Made by a program: the position numbers and the translations under genes. Below, in pieces: positions 1 to 10,193 of a stretch of DNA of 62,772 bases. The first letter of the stretch is position 1. Each line of letters starts with the position of its first letter. Under the pieces are notes generated by a model. That model was given only the letters and a program-made list of their open reading frames with translations, was not told where the DNA came from and ran no database searches. This stretch comes from Gluconobacter kanchanaburiensis NBRC 103587 (GTDB lineage Bacteria; Pseudomonadota; Alphaproteobacteria; Acetobacterales; Acetobacteraceae): the NCBI RefSeq assembly GCF_007988905.1, contig NZ_BJVA01000016.1:1-62772 (forward strand), written 5' to 3'.

Positions 1-59
1 ATCTCTGTGTCAAACAAGGCGTATTTTTCTGCTAAAAACTATTTAAATCGTCGTTTCAG

Positions 60-1808
60 TCAGGCTCTGAGGGTGCGGGAGTGGAGAAATACCTTTCGTT
101 GTATTGAGTAGGTAATATTTTTTCCATTTAGAACATAAAGTCGAATTTCTCGCGTAATCAATGGTCCTGCAGTCATATTCTCAAATGACGCAAAAACAGA
201 ACAAGCCGTTTCGTATCCTAACGAAACAACCATATCTTTCATTTTCTCTCCTTGTTTATGGCCTCGAAATTTTCCGTATGTGGCGGCAACTTGTCGAGCA
301 AGGAACTCAGAATGTGTCCAAATATTTGATGTTTGCTCAATCACCTGAAGAATGTGTTTTCGTAGACCATATTTACACATTATCCACAAAGCGGCCATTA
401 AGAAAAAAGGGTTGCGATCTACATATTGGGAGGAAGCCAATTGTTCGGCTAAATTACGGATATCTCTATGTAATATACTGTTTGGAATAACGTGCCAGTC
501 AGTAAGAACCTTAGATGCGAACATAATCGACGCGTCGTCCAGAATATCTGGACCGGTCAGATATGTTGCTATGCTGTTAAATCTGTCTCGCCTTGGTCCG
601 AGCTCACTAAAATACCGTAAAATGCTATCGCGCATCCCTGGATCTGACGACAACCTATTTTTTGCGAATTTAAGTGCGTAGTTATCATCTACAGTTGTAA
701 AATGGTTCAAATACCGCTTTGAAACTTTCTCCCACTGCCCTGTGGGTTCTATTTTCTGGAATTTATCAAATTATTTTCGTACTTTATTAATAAATTTTTT
801 CTCCTATTTCCGGAAATAGGAATAGTTTTAAGATCATTTTTCACTTTATCTAAGAATTTATTTTCCTGTGCGTAGAAAATTTTCTTGCTTGGCTAGCAGA
901 AAGTATTCTGGTTTTACCAGAGTTTAATCGCAATCCCCGTGTCTGCAGTATTTGATCTAAGTCTCTAAGTAGACGATTGCCTCTCTGAGAGGGAATTTGT
1001 GGTTGCTGTTATGTCGTCAACCCACCTAACGAAGCAATTATTATTTGTTATCTTTAAAAAAGAATCTACTTTGTAAAGGTATACATGACTCAGAAGGCGT
1101 GGGGCGTCGAAATTTACTTGAGGGAGGCTTCGATTGGATGGTGGTAGATAATCTGGGCGCCAGCTAATTTTGTCAAGAACCAAAAATAAAATATCAAGAA
1201 TTACTTCCCCTGTGCTGTGAAGTTCTGAAATAATGTTGCGTAAGTGGGAATAGTCAATATTGTCAAAATATTTGGCTATATCGGTTACGCAAACATAATT
1301 ATGACCACTGGACATTGCTAATCGCATATTGGAAAATTTTTGCCATTGGCGAAACCAAATATAATCTCGTTCAAAAGAAATATCGGCTTGAGCAAATCCG
1401 TGAATTCTGCTAGAAAATTAATTTTTGGATGGTTGTTTTTTTTAGGGCGGTAGGTAAAATATTTTCCACAATACATTGAAGGATCAAGCAGTCATTGACG
1501 GATGGCAATACTAACGTTCTTGTTACACCCAACTTCTTTTCAATGCGAACGGGAACCGATCTCTGAGGAATATAATTTCCAGAGTATATTACATTACAGA
1601 GTCGTGAGAATATTTCTTTTCTATTCCAATGAAAATTATTATAGTCGTGTAGGTCTGGTATTTCTTGATCTCGAAGGCCGGGCCTTATATATTTCTTCCA
1701 TAAATTCTCCATAATTTTAGGTGAAAATACTTTTTCGAGTTCGGATATTCGGCTGGTAAGGCGTTTTGTATGGAAAGAATGGAATGGAGACAGCATTATA
1801 TAGCTCAT
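60..1808 (-). pseudogene. Reverse transcriptase (RNA-directed DNA polymerase), broken
   Basis: Three collinear minus-strand fragments together make one reverse transcriptase. The first (1410-1808) is the N-terminal part, starting at ATG 1808. The middle one carries the palm domain: VTDIAKYFDNIDYSHL (motif A) and FVRWVDDITA, a YxDD-type catalytic motif. After a shift it continues as LLRDLDQILQTRGLRLNSGK, the usual helix and thumb-entry segment. The last (60-770) is a helical C-terminal extension containing KRYL and RESILRY-like segments, as seen in group II-like and defence-associated (UG/DRT) reverse transcriptases. Frame changes fall near 1413-1420 and 985-1000, and in-frame stops occur at 850-852 and 771-773. 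No group II intron RNA or maturase/endonuclease domain was recognized, so a defence-type RT is likelier than an intron. The DNA is AT-rich compared with the right end of the window, which suggests transfer. Confidence 0.72.
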
Positions 1809-2080
1809 TTTTTTGGGTGGCGAATATTATTTTTTAATATGCGCAATTTTTGATTTTTTTGCATATATAAAAATATTATTATTCGGTTTATTGAAATAAT
1901 TTCTCTATTTAATACAAATATCCTGAAAACTTCGTAGCCTCATTGTGGATGGTTTCTCAAAAAACGTAAACAGAGAAAAAACTAAAGATTTTTCTGGTTT
2001 TGGTGAACCTTGCGATCCAATCAAACGTCCACGTGGAGGCGGAAGCGGCCATTGGAGACGGCATATTTTTCTATCTTTCA
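1809..2080. other. AT-rich intergenic stretch
   Basis: This lies between the reverse transcriptase remnant and the repeat next to integrase 1. It is very AT-rich at 1850-1920, then becomes GC-rich. The segment near 2035-2060 (GGCGGAAGCGGCCATTGGAG) has a close counterpart at 45858-45880 beside integrase 3, so it belongs to the shared integrase-end backbone. I see no gene. Confidence 0.5.
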
Positions 2081-2160
2081 GGGGGTCAACGGGGGAGGCA
2101 CTCCCCCTTGCCAGTTGCTCGATGCGACCCTTTGGGTAGCCATTGAGCACTGCTGGCTCC
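2081..2160 (-). repeat. Double-hairpin repeat, copy A
   Basis: This is one of five related copies. Read on the minus strand it has GCCAGCAGTG, an imperfect internal stem, CTGGC closing the outer stem, then GGGGGAGTGCCTCCCCC and TTGACCCCC. The internal stem is disturbed here compared with copies B, C and E. It ends 5 bases from the stop codon of integrase 1, exactly as copy D does at integrase 3. No YATCCTGY motif follows it, unlike copies B and E. Confidence 0.75.
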
Positions 2161-2164
2161 CGGC

Positions 2165-3550
2165 CTAACTCCAGCCTTTTCTGAAGATATCGTCGGGATA
2201 GGAAATCGCCTCGACGGTCTGTCTGAGATTGGTCGTCGTGATGCCGCTCAGATAGGTCGAAGTCCCTTGGCTCTTGTGCGTTGCCTCATGGCCGAGAAGC
2301 CTATCAATCCAGATTTCCCGAATGTCGGCTGAAGCGTTCCGCAGTTGCGTCGAGACGCTGTGCCGAAACGAATGGAACGTAATCTCAGCAGGAAGTCCAA
2401 GACGTGTTTTCATCGTGGAGAATGACCGTCCGAAGATTGTCCCTCGAACACCGTCCTTCGACATGTTGAGGCTGGGAATGAGATACGGGCCGTCCGTTGT
2501 GTCTTTCAGGATGAGCAGTCCTGCCTCAATGAGTTTGGAGTGCACAGGAACAATTCGTGTTCCAACGTCGGTCTTGGGTGACCATCCGCTGTCTGTATGA
2601 GGCTGGATGACAAAGCAGGGAATACCGTCAATCGTTTGAAGGTCTTCTGTTCTTAGATGACAGATTTCCCCCAGCCTCAGGCCTGAGTAAGCCCCTATCA
2701 TCGTGACGAGCCGGAATGTGCTTTCTGGGACGGAGCTACTGGGCCACTCTCCTGTCATGACGGTGTGTAATTCCTGAGTGCTCCAACCTCGCCGAATGGT
2801 CTTGGAGCCGTTCTCAAAGCTCCATCCGGTCAATGGGTTTTTCTTGACCAGTTCCCGTTGCAGCAACTGGTTCCAGAGGGCTGAGAGCCGCATCATGTGG
2901 TTCTTCACGCTCTTGCCGCTCAGAGTGGGGCGTTCGTCTTCTCTGGCACGGTCTGCCTCCTCTGTGAGTGTGAGACTGCTTTTCCGCTTTCCCAGTGAGG
3001 CAGGCAGGGAAAACAGTAAGTCCCGGAAGGCTCCGGCTTTCTCGCCGCCGATGATAGAGACAGGCGCATCACCAAAGGCTTGTAGGAACAGCTCTACGGC
3101 TCTCTGGGTGGCTTTGCAGGTGTCAGCGCTAGCGTGTGGGTTTTTGAGAACAAACCGCGTCAGAGCCTCAGACAGAAGCAAAGGCTGGGGCTTCGGCTTG
3201 GGTATTGTGACTGCCAAAGCCTTTCGCATGTTCTGCGGTCGTGGTCTCGGTCTTGAGACGGGTAAAGGTACCGCTTTAATGCTTGCCGGACTGTCGAGCA
3301 GGCGATGCAGGTCACTCAGTGCGTCCCGCACGTGCGGGACGGCTTGTCGCGCCTGTCCCGCAGCCAAAGCCTGAGAGGTCTTCTCAAAGAGTTCGGTTGT
3401 TCTCGCATGAAGCAAAGAGGCCCGCTTACGGGCTTCGTTCTGATAGCCTGTTTTTAAAGAAACCCAGATTTCTCGCTGGTTCAGCACAGAGCGTAGGGCA
3501 GGGGGTACGATCCGGCGGAAGTGATAAGTGGTGCCGCGAATACGGAGCAT
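2165..3550 (-). CDS. Tyrosine integrase 1 (island I)
   Basis: A 461-residue tyrosine recombinase of the phage/island integrase type that inserts and excises DNA at tRNA genes. The start is ATG 3550, giving MLRIRGTTYHFRR, an N-terminal arm-binding segment that recurs in the other integrases here. The C-terminal catalytic domain shows the first arginine (YSGLRLGEICHLR), the HxxR box (HSFRHSVSTQLRN) and the final box WIDRLLGHE...TYLSG with the nucleophilic tyrosine. The protein is nearly identical to integrase 3 (45975-47351), and the nucleotide similarity extends through the att site. It lies about 90 bases left of a tRNA-Leu 3'-end copy, as expected of an island integrase next to its attachment site. 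It appears intact. Confidence 0.93.
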   Translation of the reverse strand: MLRIRGTTYHFRRIVPPALRSVLNQREIWVSLKTGYQNEARKRASLLHARTTELFEKTSQALAAGQARQAVPHVRDALSDLHRLLDSPASIKAVPLPVSRPRPRPQNMRKALAVTIPKPKPQPLLLSEALTRFVLKNPHASADTCKATQRAVELFLQAFGDAPVSIIGGEKAGAFRDLLFSLPASLGKRKSSLTLTEEADRAREDERPTLSGKSVKNHMMRLSALWNQLLQRELVKKNPLTGWSFENGSKTIRRGWSTQELHTVMTGEWPSSSVPESTFRLVTMIGAYSGLRLGEICHLRTEDLQTIDGIPCFVIQPHTDSGWSPKTDVGTRIVPVHSKLIEAGLLILKDTTDGPYLIPSLNMSKDGVRGTIFGRSFSTMKTRLGLPAEITFHSFRHSVSTQLRNASADIREIWIDRLLGHEATHKSQGTSTYLSGITTTNLRQTVEAISYPDDIFRKGWS

Positions 3551-3637
3551 GAGACGTCCTTCAGTAGGGAAGGACGGTGGAGCAAAGAGTGTCTTTGCCC
3601 CATTCAGGCCGAAAAACCGTTCATTTCCGGGAAGTCT

Positions 3638-3663
3638 GTGGTGCGAGCTGCGGGACTCGAACC
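3638..3663. repeat. att core 1 (tRNA-Leu 3' end copy)
   Basis: A 26-base copy of the 3' end of the tRNA-Leu gene, beginning GTGGTGCGAGCTGCGGGACT and ending CGAACC in plus-strand orientation. The rest of the tRNA is absent, so it is an attachment-site scar and not a gene. It marks the border between islands I and II. Its left flank matches att 4 at 47439 for at least 40 bases. Confidence 0.88.
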
Positions 3664-3853
3664 CAATGTTGCGGGACGCGTCCCGCAGCCAAACTCTTGA
3701 AAAGATGTCGAAAACGCCGACGCCAGTCTTTCAGTTGCCATATACTCATCGGGATTCTGGCAGACATTCTGGTAACGTCAAGACGCCATAGAGCCCTCTG
3801 CGCGAGGGGGCCTTATCAGGAGCGTAGGCCGTGGAGCAGCCTGCTGGCCGTCA

Positions 3854-5074
3854 TTAAGACGGCGCGAAACCTTGCACTCCGACCTGAAGTGTAAAGAGGG
3901 AGCCTGCGGCACACATAAACAGATGGTCACGCTTGGGACCACCAAAGGTCAGGTTGGAGCAGCCTTGTGGCAGCCTGATGCGCCCAATGAGTTTTCCGGC
4001 AGGGTTGAACACCATGACGCCACAGAGGCCAAGCGGGCCTGAAGCGCCACACCAGAGATTTCCAAAAACGTCGACGCGGATGCCATCGGGATTCATCTGG
4101 ATGCCATTTAATTGCATGGTGCTGAAAATGCGACCGTTGCTCAGAGTGCCGTCTTTGACGTCGTAAACATGAATGGCCTGATCTCCCCCGACGGATTGAC
4201 CGGGGCCTTTGGGCGTGGAGACGACGTAAAGCTTTTTATAATCTGGCGAAAAGCAGAGGCCATTCGGGTCGCGAATGTCCTTTTCTTGCAGAACAGCTGT
4301 CAGTGTGCCGTCTGGAGCAATGCGAAACACGTGGTCTGCCTGGCGTTTTGTGCCGCCAATTTCGCCGATAAGTTCTCGCCCGATATTCCATCTGATTTTG
4401 CCGTCTGGATTTGTCGGACCACCGGGCGCATCGGGATGACCTTCGGCGAGATTTGTGCCGTATCCCGGGTCTGTAAACCAGACGCTGCCGTCAGGGTGCG
4501 GAACGATATCATTGGGAGAATTGAGACCCTGCTCATTATAGCGGTCAGCAAGGATTTTGACGCTGCCATCATGTTCCCAACGGACCACGCGACGGAAAAA
4601 ATCTTCGCAAACGATGAGACGTCCTGTGAAGTCGAAACAGTTTCCGTTGGCGGCATAGCTATCAGGACGGAAGTCTGAAATCTCGCCCGTCTCCCATGTA
4701 TACCGCAGAGCACGAGAACGGATGACATCGCTTAACACCAGAAAGCGGCCTTCCGTGCTCCATGCGGGCCCTTCCAGCCATCCGCCTTGGTCCCAAACGC
4801 GACGAATAGGGGCTGCAAAATAGGTCAGGTCTTTGAAGGACGGGTCGAGAAAGAGGACGTCAGGGTCAGGGAGGAAGCTGGGGCTAGCTTGTGCTCCCCA
4901 GGCTCGTGCAGGCTGGCTGACGACGCTGGAAGGGGTAATGCTTCCAGAAGGATTAGCCGCTTTTGCGTTTTTGAAGCCGAGGAGAGAGGCGCCTGCCAGC
5001 CCTGTGAGAATAGTACGGCGGGTCGGGGGCTTTTTCAAAAGGTCGGTCTTGGAAGATGAAAAGGGCGCAGTCAT
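3854..5074 (-). CDS. SMP-30/gluconolactonase-family protein, Tat-exported
   Basis: A 406-residue protein of the SMP-30/gluconolaconase/LRE-like six-bladed beta-propeller family. These metal-dependent enzymes hydrolyse sugar lactones such as glucono-delta-lactone. The N-terminus has a twin-arginine signal (PPTRRTILTGLAGASLLGF, about residues 17-36), so it should act in the periplasm. Family segments include GWLEGPAWS, NGNCFDFTGRLIVCED and LNSPNDIVPHPDGSVWFTDP, which supply metal and substrate ligands in known members. I chose ATG 5074 because AAGGAG lies 6-11 bases upstream; an in-frame GTG at 5077 is the alternative. It is the first cargo gene of island II and would complement the periplasmic sugar oxidases in the same island by opening their lactone products. 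Substrate specificity cannot be read from the sequence. Confidence 0.85.
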   Translation of the reverse strand: MTAPFSSSKTDLLKKPPTRRTILTGLAGASLLGFKNAKAANPSGSITPSSVVSQPARAWGAQASPSFLPDPDVLFLDPSFKDLTYFAAPIRRVWDQGGWLEGPAWSTEGRFLVLSDVIRSRALRYTWETGEISDFRPDSYAANGNCFDFTGRLIVCEDFFRRVVRWEHDGSVKILADRYNEQGLNSPNDIVPHPDGSVWFTDPGYGTNLAEGHPDAPGGPTNPDGKIRWNIGRELIGEIGGTKRQADHVFRIAPDGTLTAVLQEKDIRDPNGLCFSPDYKKLYVVSTPKGPGQSVGGDQAIHVYDVKDGTLSNGRIFSTMQLNGIQMNPDGIRVDVFGNLWCGASGPLGLCGVMVFNPAGKLIGRIRLPQGCSNLTFGGPKRDHLFMCAAGSLFTLQVGVQGFAPS

Positions 5075-5287
5075 CACGTTCTCCTTGGCTCATATGCGTC
5101 TTGTCACGACTGCCCAAGTGAGAGAAGTCACCATTTCGTATGGTTTTCCTTGAGGGATATTTTTTGAAAATTTTGAATTTCTCAAAATAAATCCACTCTA
5201 CTTTCGAAGTATTTTTATTTTTCGTCTGTCATTTTCTGAAATTCAGTTTCTGAATTGCTATTCTGTTTTTGGGAGTTCTTCTGTCCT

Positions 5288-5358
5288 GAGCCAGCAGTGC
5301 TTCGTGGCTACCCACGAAACAGCTGGCAAGGGGGAGTACCTCCCCCGTTGACCCCCTC
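5288..5358 (+). repeat. Double-hairpin repeat, copy B (probable oriT region)
   Basis: The outer stem is GCCAGC/GCTGGC, the inner stem TTCGTGG-CTA-CCACGAA, then a second hairpin GGGGGAG-TAC-CTCCCCC followed by TTGACCCCCTC. It lies 30 bases upstream of mobC and is nearly identical to copy E before the second mobC. The position and structure fit an origin of transfer. Confidence 0.75.
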
Positions 5359-5370
5359 AAACGCAAAAGA

Positions 5371-5380
5371 AAACAGGATG
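5371..5380 (-). other. Candidate relaxase nick site
   Basis: The minus strand reads CATCCTGTTT, fitting the YATCCTGY nick consensus of the RP4/Ti relaxase group. It lies between the double-hairpin repeat and mobC, and its reverse overlaps the presumed ribosome binding region of mobC. The same arrangement recurs at 48556-48566. This is a motif match only. Confidence 0.5.
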
Positions 5381-5387
5381 CCTCGTT

Positions 5388-5795
5388 ATGCCTACTGTTC
5401 CATCTCCATCTCATATCCGCTCTTCCCGTCTGTCCGTTCGTGCGTCGCCTGACGAAACAGAACGCTGGAACAATGCCGCTCATGCTCGTGGTCACGCCAC
5501 AACGGCTGCATGGGTTCGAACCTTGCTGCACGATGCAGAAGTCTCTCATCGTTTTGGCGGAGATGTCGGTGCTGAAATCCGTGGCCTGCGCGGCGAACTA
5601 TCTCGCATCGGCAATAACCTGAACCAATTGGCTCATATGGCCCATCTTGGCGATGCTGCGGCTTGTGCTGATACGCTGGAGCACATCGACCGCCTTAAGG
5701 ACCGGACAGATAGTTTGCTGAAAACTCTGCGTCCGGCACGTATCCGCAGGGTTAAGCTTCCGTCGCATTCTGCTCCCGTGCACTTGGTGCACTGA
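5388..5795 (+). CDS. mobC: MobC-like relaxosome accessory protein
   Basis: A 135-residue protein. Its N-terminal half (SSRLSVRASPDETERWNNAA) reads like a ribbon-helix-helix DNA-binding domain. The middle has IGNNLNQLAHMAH, the typical MobC-family segment (bacterial mobilization protein). Such proteins bind oriT and help the relaxase open the strands. It is followed 31 bases later by the relaxase gene, and a double-hairpin repeat and nick-like motif lie just upstream. The second copy at 48574 is highly similar, with identical C-terminal 45 residues or nearly so. It appears intact even though the relaxase next to it is frameshifted. Confidence 0.85.
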   Translation: MPTVPSPSHIRSSRLSVRASPDETERWNNAAHARGHATTAAWVRTLLHDAEVSHRFGGDVGAEIRGLRGELSRIGNNLNQLAHMAHLGDAAACADTLEHIDRLKDRTDSLLKTLRPARIRRVKLPSHSAPVHLVH

Positions 5796-5826
5796 ACACG
5801 CATCGGCCTTCGCAAAGTGCGATACG

Positions 5827-7628
5827 ATGATTGTGCAAGAAACCAGAATTAAAACGAGTAGCGGGCACAAGGCTGTCTCAAGGCATGTTCTGTCTGCCGC
5901 AAAGAACGAAGCCATCCGCCTCATGGCTGGCAGTGACTATCTGCTCAAGGATTGGATGAAAGAAGCGAAACGCGAAGGCATTCGATACGGCCTGCGGCAT
6001 ATCGCCTTCAATCCGTCTGAAGCGATGACAGACCAGCAGCTCTCTGACTTTGCGGGAGACATCTGCCGAGAACTTGGGGCTGATCCCGAACGAACAACAT
6101 TCGTTATTCATCAGAAAGACGGGAAAACTCACGGCCATCTCTTATTGCCTGAGTGGCAAGAGGACCATGTTCTCAGCAGCAAATTTTCATGGGTCAGATT
6201 GGAAAAACTGGCTCGTCTGACGGAGGTGAGGCTGGGGCATGCTTTGGTTCCAGGACGGCATGACAAAGCTATCGTCAAAGCCCTTAAAGAGGGTGGGGAG
6301 CATGACGCTGCCCGAAAAGTTGAAGCCCTGATTCCGACTGAGAAGACACCGCCTCCCGTTGCAGCCTATACGTCACAAGCAAGACGGATGGCGGAACGCC
6401 AGGATTTTGATCTTCCCACTGCACGACGGGAGATCATGACGTTCTGGGAGAACTCCGGGAATGATTTGCGGAAATTCAGGCATTTCCTGTCGAGCAAGAA
6501 CTGGCACATGCGGGCTGGAGATCGAACAGATCGCGGGCGTGAGGCCCACATCATCGAGACAGCTGATGGCGTGTTGATTGGGTCATTCACGCGACTGACG
6601 AAAGTCAGAATGAAAGACTTCCGACAGCTTCTTGAAGACGAAGCGTCCAAAAAGCCGCTTCTGGATCTGCGTCCTATCGCTCAAAAGAGCCAGGCACGAG
6701 AAGCCAGACGGATCTTCCTGAGCCAGCGGGAACATACTGACGAGACGACGGCAGAACGGCTTCGGATTCAAGAGCGTCTGCCCAGCATTGTGCCGTTCAA
6801 AAACCCTGAGCGTCTGAGCCCCGGATTGCAGATCTATTTCAAGGACTGGAAGACGGAAATGCAAGCGGCCCGTGGCGTTTTGAACGCCAAGCATCCGTTA
6901 GAAAAGAGGTATGGACCGGAGATACCGCTCGATATTCAATCTCAGCGGATCATGGCCTGGATTCAGCAAGGACGAGAGCGGTTAAAGAAAGCCCATGAGG
7001 CTGTGCAGCGTGCTCGCGAAGACTTGGAGCAGCTGGAAGCAGGGCGTTGGGTCCTGTTCAAAGGACAGAAAGTCTCGAAGGCAGAAGAGGCTCTACAACA
7101 AGCGTTAGCGCAGCTCGGTGAAATCCTGCGCTATATTGTGCAGGCAGTTCTTTATTATCTCGGACTGAGCGGCACAAAGCCTGCACCGTTGCAGCGCTCC
7201 CGGTTCCGATTGAACGGCAGATGAATTGTGCGGAGTATGCGGAGAGTAGGCAAAAGCTTCTCCGCACCCTTCTTAACGAAAAGGCATGTCGCGTTTGGGT
7301 GAAAGGGCATTGTCGCGATGCGGAGCACAAGCGTGCCCAACTTATTGAACAATGGCATGAAGAGCGTGCGCCAGAAGTTGAGAAGGCGGAACAGGCAGTC
7401 GTTCAGCTTCAAACGCTTGCACGACCGCCACGCCGTATCCCTGATGACGTCAGGACCCGCATCGTGACACTCAAACGGCGTGGAGACTTTCAGGGGGCTT
7501 TGAGTGAAATCGGTCTGTTTTGCTCTGCGCTTAAACTCCGGCCATCAGAAGATTTACCGCACATAGTGTTACATAAATCTTTTGATGTGATCCGTCGAGA
7601 AAATAACACTCAAGGAATTTTTCTGTAG
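5827..7628 (+). pseudogene. Relaxase (mobilization nuclease), frameshifted
   Basis: A relaxase that would nick and covalently hold the transferred strand at oriT. The first 455 or so residues are open, with the metal-binding motif FVIHQKDGKTHGHLLLPEW near residues 93-111 (histidines as in HUH nucleases). The reading frame ends at 7224. The homologous C-terminal part (CAEYAESRQKLLRTLLNEKA...) is open in another frame from about 7195 to 7628. Comparison with the intact 623-residue copy at 49013 places a one-base shift between about 7190 and 7215: the alternative frame reads LPVPIERQM where the intact copy has CPVPIEREV. The catalytic half is complete, so a truncated but active protein is possible. 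The C-terminus is also diverged relative to copy 2. Confidence 0.85.
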
Positions 7629-7908
7629 AGAGCTCATTTTGTGCTTTCGTCTAATAGACTGGCTCAAGAATCGTTCTGAATTATTTTTGTTAGAAAACTG
7701 CGCGTCGTTCGGATTAAAGTTTATGACGTTTGGGGATTATTATCATAATTTCATAACTATAAATCGTGATTTGAAGTTTAAAATGCCTAATCGAACTTTA
7801 GATGAATAAAATTTTTCTATATATAAATAGGTTATCGTTAATATAAAAGATTAATTTTATAAAAGGATGAATTTTTTAAAAAATTAGAAAATATTTACCA
7901 TATATATT

Positions 7909-8811
7909 TCATGATACTTTTAAATATTTTGACAGAGCATCGAGTGTCATCGATACTTTTGCACTTGTTTCGCGTTGTTTGGGCCAGACCAAGTGCAACT
8001 TCAGGCCTGAGGCGCTCATATCCGGCGCGAGATCGACCAGCTCGCCACTCTGCAACTCTTTTTCAATGAGCCAGCTTGCAAGCTGCGAGATTCCAAGTCC
8101 AGCCTTCACTGCTTCGACCTGTGCTTCCGCGCTACCTAGCACAAGAGATGAGGATATGTCGCGGCGCTCTGTGCCATCACGCCCTATATCGAACTGCCAT
8201 GGTGCTACAGTGCCATCCGAACGCCCGTAAGTGACACAGTCGAAACGAGAGAGATCAAATCGATCCGTTGGGCGTCCATGTCGTTTAGCAAAGGTCGGTG
8301 CTGCACAAAGAACCAGATTTTCCGTCCCAAGATATAAGGAGCTGAACCCTTCCCGTGCCTGATTTACTGATAAAAGGCGTACTGCAACATCGGCTTTTTC
8401 CTCGACTAGATCTAGCATTTTATCGTTAAACGCGACCTGCGGTCGTAAAGCCGAATGGGTGGAAGCAAGACGCAAAATGATAGGCATTACGCGCATGCGC
8501 CCAAATGCGACCGGCACATGGAGACGTAAAGCTCCGACAGGTTCCGCTCCCTGTGCTTGTAGCATTGCTTCGGCTTCGGCGAGCTCGGTCATTACCCTCA
8601 CGCAGGTTTCGTAATACGCGGTGCCAGCCTCGGTTATCTCCAGGCACCGGTTTGTTCGTTCGAACAACTTCTTGTTTAGCCGTATTTCCAGTCGCCCTAC
8701 CGCTTTGCTGACCGCAGAAACTGTCAGGTGCAAATGCTTAGCGGCGGCCGTAAAGCTGCCGCTTTCCACCACCGCTACAAAAACCTCGAGACCTTTCAGA
8801 TTGTCTGGCAT
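7909..8811 (-). CDS. LysR-family regulator, divergent from MFS exporter
   Basis: A 300-residue LysR-type transcriptional regulator. The first 60 residues are the winged helix-turn-helix (LKGLEVFVAVVESGSFTAAA...LTVSAVSKAVGRLE); the rest is the periplasmic-binding-like effector domain. I chose ATG 8811; an in-frame TTG at 8820 is possible. It is transcribed away from the MFS gene at 8914 across a ~100-base spacer, the classic arrangement in which a LysR protein controls its neighbour and itself. The 7629-7908 stretch downstream is AT-rich and holds no gene I can see. The effector is unknown. Confidence 0.88.
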   Translation of the reverse strand: MPDNLKGLEVFVAVVESGSFTAAAKHLHLTVSAVSKAVGRLEIRLNKKLFERTNRCLEITEAGTAYYETCVRVMTELAEAEAMLQAQGAEPVGALRLHVPVAFGRMRVMPIILRLASTHSALRPQVAFNDKMLDLVEEKADVAVRLLSVNQAREGFSSLYLGTENLVLCAAPTFAKRHGRPTDRFDLSRFDCVTYGRSDGTVAPWQFDIGRDGTERRDISSSLVLGSAEAQVEAVKAGLGISQLASWLIEKELQSGELVDLAPDMSASGLKLHLVWPKQRETSAKVSMTLDALSKYLKVS

Positions 8812-8913
8812 ATCGATCAAATGGTTTCCAAAAATTCAATCCTCATGCGAATTAATACCTCATGACTAGAATTTATATCAAGTTTAAGGGAAGGAAAACT
8901 GGAGAGTATCGCT

Positions 8914-10104
8914 ATGCATGGTCCTACCCCCAGCCTATCTGCTGGTGAGTCCAACACGGGGCTGACGGTAACCCTTTTATCTATCGCTGCATTCGCAATG
9001 ACGACGACGGAATTCATTATTGTTGGCCTTTTGCCGGCTCTGGCAAAGGAGTTTTCAGTTTCGATTGCGTCGGCTGGACAACTTGTGACGCTTTTTGCCT
9101 TCACGGTAATGGTATCTGGACCTCCCCTGACAGCCTTACTATCTCATTATAATCGTAAGCATCTGTTTCTTGTACTTATGCTCGTGTTGATGGCAGCCAA
9201 TATACTGGCTGCGGTTGCTCCTACCTTTTGGGTCCTGGCAGTAGCCCGCTTCGTCCCAGGTATGGTCATCCCGATCTTCTGGGGCACGGCGAGTGAAACA
9301 GCAGCTGATCTCGTTGGCACAAAAAAGGCAGGTAAGGCGGTTGCACATGTTTATATGGGTATCGCGGCCGGTATGGTGTTGGGGATCCCCATCGGCACGC
9401 TTGCGGCCACGGTTGTTGGGTGGCGCGGTACATTTTGGGGGCTGTCCGTTCTTTCATTAGCCATTTTCGGTTTACTCGCCCAGAGTATGCCATCGATTGC
9501 CGGGAATGACCGTGTCCATTTGTCACATCAGTTAAAAATTTTACATCAACCGATCTTTCTGGCTCATTTGCTGTTATCTGTGTTGGTCTTTACGGCAATG
9601 TTCACAGCCTATACCTACCTTGCTGACACGCTAGAAAAGATCGCTCATGTGCCTTCCTCGCAGATCGGATGGTGGTTGATGGGCTTTGGCGTGGTTGGTT
9701 TGGTCGGGAATTCTTTTGCTGCTCACTTTGTTGGTCGACACCCGATGCGCCCAACTATCGTCGCAATAATAGTTCTTGCGATTAGTACTGTTGCGACGGA
9801 TATGTGGGCTCATAATTCTTGTGAGCTGACAATCCCGCTCGCTCTGTGGGGCATGGCTAATACCGCGCTTTTTGCTATTTCGCAGGTTCGGGTGATGAGC
9901 GCTGCAAGTCATGCCCAAGCTCTCGCTGGCACTCTCAATGTATCGATGGCCAATTGCGGCATTGGTTTAGGCGCCATCATGGGAGGATTTGTAATTGAAA
10001 ATTTTGGCATCCAATTTTTGGGTTTGATAACCAGTATCATTGCGCTTTTAGCTATAGTACTGGCGATCGGTATCGGACGAAAAACAGGGAAGGTCGCGCA
10101 CTAA
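8914..10104 (+). CDS. MFS transporter, DHA1-type efflux family
   Basis: A 396-residue, roughly 12-helix major facilitator. The N-terminal segment TTTEFIIVGLLPALAKEFSV is typical of the AraJ/YdhP-like sugar or drug efflux group, and LVTLFAFTVMVSGPPLTALL matches the motif preceding the cytoplasmic loop 2-3. It should sit in the inner membrane and export small solutes by proton antiport. It is divergent from a LysR gene that probably controls it. The substrate cannot be assigned; sugar, sugar acid or drug are all possible. Confidence 0.86.
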   Translation: MHGPTPSLSAGESNTGLTVTLLSIAAFAMTTTEFIIVGLLPALAKEFSVSIASAGQLVTLFAFTVMVSGPPLTALLSHYNRKHLFLVLMLVLMAANILAAVAPTFWVLAVARFVPGMVIPIFWGTASETAADLVGTKKAGKAVAHVYMGIAAGMVLGIPIGTLAATVVGWRGTFWGLSVLSLAIFGLLAQSMPSIAGNDRVHLSHQLKILHQPIFLAHLLLSVLVFTAMFTAYTYLADTLEKIAHVPSSQIGWWLMGFGVVGLVGNSFAAHFVGRHPMRPTIVAIIVLAISTVATDMWAHNSCELTIPLALWGMANTALFAISQVRVMSAASHAQALAGTLNVSMANCGIGLGAIMGGFVIENFGIQFLGLITSIIALLAIVLAIGIGRKTGKVAH

Positions 10105-10193
10105 AAACTAAAATGGAGGAGTAGGCCGCGTTGACAAAAGGTCTATACCTCATCCTAAGATCTGATTCACTGGTTGCTTCGGGTGAAGCGGGG

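Noticed and set aside
2778-3374. 198-residue plus-strand frame opposite integrase 1 (repeated opposite integrase 3)
   Set aside because: It is a shadow of the integrase; its presence in both copies follows from the integrase duplication.
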